Both the position numbers and the translations under genes were made by a program. Below the pieces are notes generated by a model. The model was given only the letters and a program-made list of their open reading frames with translations. It searched no databases and was not told the DNA's origin. Shown in pieces: positions 59,201 through 64,000 of a DNA stretch of 64,000 nucleotides (within the stretch, counting starts at the first letter, position 1; each line of letters starts with the position of its first letter). Origin of the DNA: Ascochyta rabiei (taxonomy: Eukaryota > Ascomycota > Dothideomycetes > Pleosporales > Didymellaceae); contig NC_082423.1 of NCBI RefSeq assembly GCF_004011695.2, positions 1,116,001 through 1,180,000 on the forward strand, written 5' to 3'.

Positions 59201-59730
59201 TTATATATACCTACTCTATGCTACTTTAACCCTAAGTAAAACGTAGAGATTAAAATAATGCATCTAATAGAGTTGTTATAGGAGTTATGTCCTAACAACA
59301 CCTAAATAATAAATAGTACCTAGTTGCTTTCTACAGCTAAGTACTCTCTAGTGCTAAGCTTAACTAGGAAATACATAATAAGGAACTATTTGCAATTTTG
59401 CAAGCATTACACAAGTAGAGATCTAAACCTACCTCTGCTATAAAACAGATTCGTGTCTACCCTAACTATTAATACTTAAAATATTTCATAACTACCAAAG
59501 TTCTAAACGCTTAAAAAGCACAATAGGTAGAAGCCCTTACTCTGTTTAATTTCTGTATTAAATATACCCTAGAAAAGAACAACAAGAGTGCTAATATCCT
59601 TATTTAACAAGAGTAAGATCTAGAGAACCTTAAATCTGCCTAGAGAGATAACTAATCCTAAGTACTGTTAGGACTACAGCAGTTACACAAACAGATTAAT
59701 TCTAATTTAGCTTAGAAATACCTAGCTAAA
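56300..59730 (+). pseudogene. Ty3 Gag, protease and reverse transcriptase (decayed)
   Basis: The Gag zinc knuckle at 57253-57294 has both first cysteines and the histidine read as Tyr, leaving only the final Cys. The protease region is about 57440-57900. In the RT (about 58500-59110) Arg-Lys-Asp-x-Tyr-Leu-Ile leads to the active site at 58811-58822, Tyr-Leu-Asp-Asn-Ile-Leu-Ile-Tyr-Ser-Lys, and then Phe-Leu-Gly-Phe. RNase H follows at about 59190-59640. Stops are TAG/TAA. Confidence 0.85.
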
Positions 59731-59736
59731 ACTAAC

Positions 59737-59911
59737 TGTTAGGCTCTTGGCCTTACTCTTAAGCCTTAGGCATGTAGATGCGTCCACCTCTGACCTGTAG
59801 GAAGCCTTAGGGCAAATAAGTACTGTTCTGGCCACTGTCTCACTATTAAAGTGAGCATTGTTACCTTTTTAAGGCATGCTTGGCACAGTAGGCAGAGCCA
59901 TAGCCTTAATA
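59737..59911 (+). repeat. TRIM left LTR
   Basis: 175 bp, TGTTAGGCTCTTGGCC to CCTTAATA (from CCTTGACA). More mutated than the right LTR. Confidence 0.95.
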
Positions 59912-60198
59912 TTATGCTTACTTTAATAGCTGTAGCGTAGCGTGGGTTCAAATCATGCTAGCAGACCTAGTCCACCTGCAGATAGTTAACACCCCCGCAC
60001 AGGTCCAGTCTCAGCTGAGCTGGCTCATCCAAGCCGAGGCACAGTCCCACGTGGGCTAGTGCCGTTGCTACTAGAAGGTCCAGTACTTAGGATAAGAGAG
60101 AGATCTCTCTAAGCAGCCATAGGCGTGTGTTAGATCCTGGCACCACAGATGCCTGCCTGTCAGGCCCAGGTCAGGCCCTCATTGAGAAGGGGAGATAT

Positions 60199-60373
60199 TG
60201 TTAGGCTCTTGGCCTTACTCTCAAGCCTCAGGCATGTAGATGCGTCCACCTCTGACCTGTAGGAAGCCTTAGGGCAAATAAGTACTGTTCTGGCCGCTGT
60301 CTCACTATTAAAGTGAGCATTGTTACCTTTTCAAGGCATGCTTGGCACGGTGGGCAGAGCCGTGGCCTTGACA
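60199..60373 (+). repeat. TRIM right LTR
   Basis: 175 bp ending CCTTGACA. Nearly the same as the solo LTR at 34592-34765. Confidence 0.95.
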
Positions 60374-60378
60374 CTAAC

Positions 60379-61900
60379 CTGGCTATATCTACTATCTAAT
60401 TAATACAACCTGTTATAGACCTAGATTTGCTTAAATTAATCTAAGCCCTTATAGAAGAAAATTAGAAATCCTTTAAGTAAGAACGCTGAACTCTAGTTTT
60501 GCTATATAAGATCTATAACAGACTCCTACTCTATTAGGATTAACTATGTATGCCTGCTAACTCTACCTTATACACCTGCCTAATTAGAAAGGCCTATAAC
60601 TAGCTATTAACTGCTTATCCTAGTGCTAAGAAGACATATTAGCTACTATTACAGCAGTACTACTAAAAGGGAATAAGTGCTACTTATAAACAGTATGTTC
60701 GGAATTACATTCCTTATTATTAAGGTTACCTAAAACAGACCTAACTCCACAGATACTTCCATTCCTTACTAATTCCTAATAAACTAATGTAATATCTGTG
60801 TATTAATTTTAAAGACTTCCCTAAGGACAAATCAGGCTAAACCTAGATTACAGTTATTATTAATTACTTAACTAAATAGGCTATACTAATCCTGTGCTAT
60901 AAAGCAATTACAGCATATAGGATGGTAAACTTGTTTATATAATAGGTATACTAATTTAGATATACCCCTAAAACTATTATAAGCAACTAAGGACTACAAT
61001 TTATGTTAATCTTCTAGTTAGAATTCTGCTAAATTATAGGCGTAAAGGTTAAACTATCTACAGCCTATTATAAGGAAACTAAGAGCTAAACAGAAATTAT
61101 AAATAAGTATATAGATTAGTAACTTTACCTGTTTGTCTTGTACTACTAAGATAACTAGTCTAAACTCCTCCTAATTATTAATTGTGCCTAGCTTACTCTG
61201 CTACATTCCTTAATTAGAATATTGCCTTACTAAGCTATCTATAGTAGTAAGCCTAAACAGAGTTAGAATTAGAATAGAGCTAATTTAGGTACAAACCTAG
61301 ATATAAAACTTAATTATAAGGATGCCTTAGTATTAGCTACCTACATGTATAATGCCTAAAAGGTAGCTATAGAAAATATAGATAACGCTTAAGACTGTAT
61401 GCGCTCTGTAGTTAATAGCTACTATTACCCTATAAACTAGACTGTTAGTAACAAGGTGTATCTTTTTACCTAGAACTTAAAAATAGAGCAACTAAGCTGG
61501 AAGCTATCTAACAAATAGGAAGGTCCCTTTAAAGTCTAAGAGCAAGTAGGTTACTTATAATGTCTAAAACTTCTACTAGGCTTAAAAATATATTATGTGT
61601 TTGCCCTAAACGCCTTATGTAAGGATCTAAATAATCCCTTACCTAGACAAGAATCCCTAAAACCTACAGGTATCCCTATCTAATGCGTAGAAGAATAGGA
61701 AGTTTAAGAAATTTTAGCTAGTAAGATTATCTGCTAAAAGCTTAAGTACTGTGTAAGCTAGGTTAGCTACAACCTAGACCTAACCTAGTATCCTGTAGAG
61801 AACTTTACAGGAGCTCTACATAAGCTAAGGTTGTACTATAATAAGTACCCTAATTAACCTAGGCCTCTAAAGGCACTAACTAAGTAGATTAAAGCGTAGA
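60379..61900 (+). pseudogene. Ty3 integrase and chromodomain (after the TRIM)
   Basis: The decoded frame resumes after the TRIM. The integrase region is about 60540-61660, including Val-Asn-Leu-Phe and Ile-Ser-Asn-x-Gly-Leu-Gln-Phe of the catalytic core. A chromodomain follows at about 61690-61870 with Glu-Ile-Leu-Ala-Ser-Lys, Leu-Lys-Tyr-Cys-Val, Tyr-Pro-Val-Glu-Asn and Tyr-Tyr-Asn-Lys-Tyr-Pro-Asn. That places the element among the chromoviruses. Confidence 0.75.
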
Positions 61901-62099
61901 AAAAAGCCTTGGAGATTTAGTAAGCATAAAGACATCTTAATTTAGAAAAGGATATAGGAAATCTATTAAATCTAAAACACCTCTAACTACGTTGTACATT
62001 AGAAAGACAAAAGAAAAAAAATATAAGAAAGAACCCTCCTTACTATATAAATAAGGAAACCCTCTTATAGGCCCTTAATATTACTTATAACAGAGTTAC
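61901..62099. other. Short spacer after the chromodomain
   Basis: Mutated sequence between pol and the antisense ORF, A-rich near 62015. No feature resolved. Confidence 0.3.
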
Positions 62100-62791
62100 T
62101 GTTAGCTAAGACATCTAGCCTATTAGCACTACCCTTCTTCTTAAGAGATAGAGCAGGTGCTGGTGTTGCTAACACCTCTCTAACTCTAGTGCCTTAACAG
62201 ACTATCTCTTGTTGCAGCTTAACTACCTTCCTGGTTAACACCCCTACATTCTCCACTAACTCTACTATCCTCCTCTTCTCTAATACTTCTCCCTTAGATA
62301 GCTAACAAAGTACTAGTGCAGTATTACATTAGCAGCAGAGACTCCTTTAAGCTAGGCAGGTACTACATATAGTACACTTACTAGATCCTTTACTAACTCT
62401 GTAACAACACGCTAGGCATCCTGCCTTAACTCTACTGCCTCTGCCACTAACTCTATATCTTCTCCTTCCTCCCTTACCTCTTACCTCTACGTAGTAAGGT
62501 TACCTAAAAAGGTTATGTATTATAGACTAGCGTAAACTAGAACCTAGAAACTATTAGTATCAGGTAAGAACACAGAAAGATTATACTTACTAGGTAACAC
62601 TTTTTATTTTTAAGTGTGTAATAAGCATACTTAGACAACAACACCTTAAGGAAGCTGTAATTAACCTTCCTCCCCCTTATAAAGGCGCAAACTAAATAAA
62701 TACAGATAACCCTGTAGGCCTCTACAAGAGCTCTAGGCAGGACTAGTATTAGTATAGTAATTAAGCAACAAAATCTATAATTGTTTAGCAA
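62100..62791 (-). pseudogene. Antisense Cys-motif/coiled-coil ORF of second chromovirus
   Basis: From 62791 the minus strand is open for 84 codons to 62537. It includes a Cys-containing start and Ser-Lys-x-Ala-Tyr-x-Thr-x-Lys-Asn-Lys-Lys-Cys, which matches the Lys-Cys-x-Tyr-Cys-(x3)-Asn-Lys-Lys-Cys pattern I associate with antisense proteins of fungal Ty3 elements. Coiled-coil-like sequence continues to about 62100 with stops and frameshifts (Glu-Leu-Val-Ala-Glu-Ala-Val-Glu-Leu-Arg). Same position and orientation relative to pol as the ORF at 44160-44695. Confidence 0.55.
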
Positions 62792-63160
62792 GAATGTAAG
62801 GAATTATAGCTAGTGTGCTTACAGCAAGATATAGTGTCTATTAGAGTAAGGAAAGGTGTAGGAATTGTCCGTTTATATACACACGCGACGTGCCTAGACA
62901 ATAATAACAACAATAAACAGATAGCGTACTAAATAACAAAGGAAACAGCTTATTTTTACCTTATAATTAGGCAAGAATGTTGTAGGCAAGAAAGAGTAAT
63001 CTTTACCTTAGACGAAGATAATAAGATAAAATTAAATCAACATAATAGTAAGCTACTAAAACCCTAAAATAACGTTAAATAGGTATAATCCTGCTAGAGG
63101 ACATTAATATAGATTTTTATTTGAATTAGGATAATACACCTATATAAGAGGGAAGGTAAT
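62792..63160. other. AT-rich spacer
   Basis: Mutated sequence between the antisense ORF and the next LTR. It probably holds the missing 3' LTR of the second chromovirus or its remnant. Not resolved. Confidence 0.3.
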
Positions 63161-63615
63161 TGTTAAAATCCTGTGCTAGGGCACAGCACAAACATAAGTA
63201 CCAGCCAACTAAGACCCCTAACTCCGCCATAAAGGAACAAACTGTAGAGAAGGACAGAACAGAAAGGGTTACTACGTAACTGCTTATTAATAAGTATAGT
63301 ATAATATGCTTATTTATAAGCACCCTTATACATTTTATTATACTAACTCTAGTCACTTATTAATAAGTTTTATATCTCCTTAGTATATAGTTAGTAGTAA
63401 CATAACCCTTCTAGTTTGTATTTAACCTTATTAATTAAGTTTGTCTTTAGATACTTAACCTGCTCTTAAACTAGACAGTCTACTCTGTACTATTTATTAC
63501 GCCCTATCTTTATAAGCTTTGCTTAGTTAATAACCCTAACTAATCCACTAGTACTTATCCCTAAGAACTAATAGAATTAGTGCTTATAGTCTTTAACTAA
63601 AGTACAACTTTAACA
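63161..63615 (+). repeat. LTR of the right-edge chromovirus copy
   Basis: The start is inferred from TGTTA and a composition change; the end is fixed by alignment with the 515-bp LTRs (CAACTTTAACA). The U3 boundary is uncertain. Confidence 0.55.
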
Positions 63616-64000
63616 TTTTAAACACCCCTAAGATAAGTACTATTAGATTCTGTGCTACCTCCAGTAACTCTACGTCTAGTAACATGAAAATAGATATACC
63701 TGTTACTACTAGCACTATAAATGTTAATAAGCCTAACCTTTACTACAGAAAGTGTAGTAAGCTTAATAACTAGCTTATACAGTAGGACCTCTTCTTTACC
63801 TTCTAAGGTAAGAAGGTTCCTAAGGCTAAATAATTAGTCCTTACAGCTAGCTACATACGTAGTAAAGTATTTACCTAAAATAAGCCCTTTATACAGCAGT
63901 ACTAAGCTAGTAAGGCCCTAGACAATATAGATAAATAGATAAAAGACTTTAACCTATTTAAAGAAAAGATTAAGCTAATCTTTATAGTCTCTAATAAACT
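63161..64000 (+). mobile_element. 5' end of a chromovirus copy, cut by the window
   Basis: From about 63370 on, this matches the 38383 element (its R/U5-side LTR, leader and start of Gag) almost continuously. The putative LTR 63161-63615 (455 bp) starts TGTTAAAATCC, and its left third does not match the 515-bp LTRs, lacking the AATTAGTG array. It is therefore a subfamily with a different U3, or a chimeric LTR. The Gag start at about 63684 (ATG) is open for only short stretches. Confidence 0.75.

Larger units (their letters stand above)
59737..60373 (+). mobile_element. TRIM (miniature LTR retrotransposon), 637 bp
   Basis: Two 175-bp LTRs (59737-59911, 60199-60373) enclose a 287-bp non-coding interior. 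Perfect CTAAC target duplication (59732-59736 and 60374-60378). A polypurine tract GAGAAGGGGAGAT precedes the right LTR. It encodes nothing, so it would be moved by another element's machinery. Inserted into the Ty3 pol, downstream of the RT. Confidence 0.95.
55660..63160 (+). mobile_element. Ty3 chromovirus, second family, interrupted by a TRIM
   Basis: The 5' end is near 55665, where composition changes abruptly to a short unmutated stretch (CAACACACTAGTCACCC onward) that looks like LTR sequence. No second LTR could be paired before 63161, so it may be lost or too mutated. Gag, protease, RT, integrase and chromodomain read on the plus strand. A TRIM splits the pol gene at 59737. A large fragment of the same family lies at 13281-14621 on the other strand. 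Confidence 0.75.

Noticed and set aside
59932..59965. A functional tRNA gene
   Set aside because: Only a T-arm-like piece is present; there is no acceptor, D-arm or anticodon arm at proper spacing.
63126..63356. 76-codon minus-strand open frame
   Set aside because: It overlaps the putative U3 of an LTR and has no recognisable features.

Overview
The window looks like a transposon-rich, AT/GC-mosaic block from a filamentous ascomycete. Dothideomycete-like is my guess; the species is not determinable from sequence alone. Short fungal introns, a BYS1-family secreted protein, Helitron/pogo/hAT/Tad-like/Ty3/copia elements, and a heavy CpA-to-TpA (RIP-type) mutation load all point that way. In the mutated blocks almost every reading frame is broken by TAG/TAA codons standing where Gln or Trp is expected. 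Zinc-knuckle His and Cys codons have become Tyr, and the polymerase Y/F-x-D-D has become x-D-N.

Layout. 1-2279: decayed gag-like sequence (minus). 2280-2757: large foldback. 3019-13280: Ty3/gypsy element with its pol on the minus strand, two ~224-bp LTRs, and a long decayed ORF on the opposite strand near its 3' LTR. 13281-14621: fragment of a second Ty3 family. 14622-23356: less mutated island with a 5'-truncated LINE (11-bp target duplication), MITEs, a PAQR/AdipoR-type membrane protein gene, a pogo-transposase remnant, a BYS1-like secreted protein gene and a three-exon coiled-coil gene with two RIP-type stops. 23357-30150: heavily mutated Helitron (Rep and PIF1-type helicase, minus). 30192-34106: second less mutated island with nested MITEs, part of an unknown protein, an intron-containing 70-residue cysteine-rich secreted protein gene and another MITE.

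34304-48190: a hAT transposon whose ends carry telomere-like GTAGGG subterminal repeats. It is interrupted by a solo LTR, by a complete Ty3 chromovirus (38383-45294, 515-bp LTRs, CTAGC target duplication) and by a 1.4-kb non-autonomous relative of the hAT. 48190-55660: very AT-rich sequence split by a complete copia element (49778-54970, 162-bp LTRs). 55660-63160: second Ty3 chromovirus family, interrupted by a 637-bp TRIM with perfect CTAAC target duplications. 63161-64000: 5' end of another copy related to the 38-kb chromovirus, cut by the window edge.

How it fits together: this is a nested record of insertions followed by RIP-type inactivation. The few candidate host genes sit in two GC-balanced islands; two of them encode small secreted proteins, the pattern often seen for effector candidates in compartmentalised fungal genomes. 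Coordinates of LTRs, target duplications, MITEs and splice sites were read base by base. Coordinates of decayed domains are approximate.
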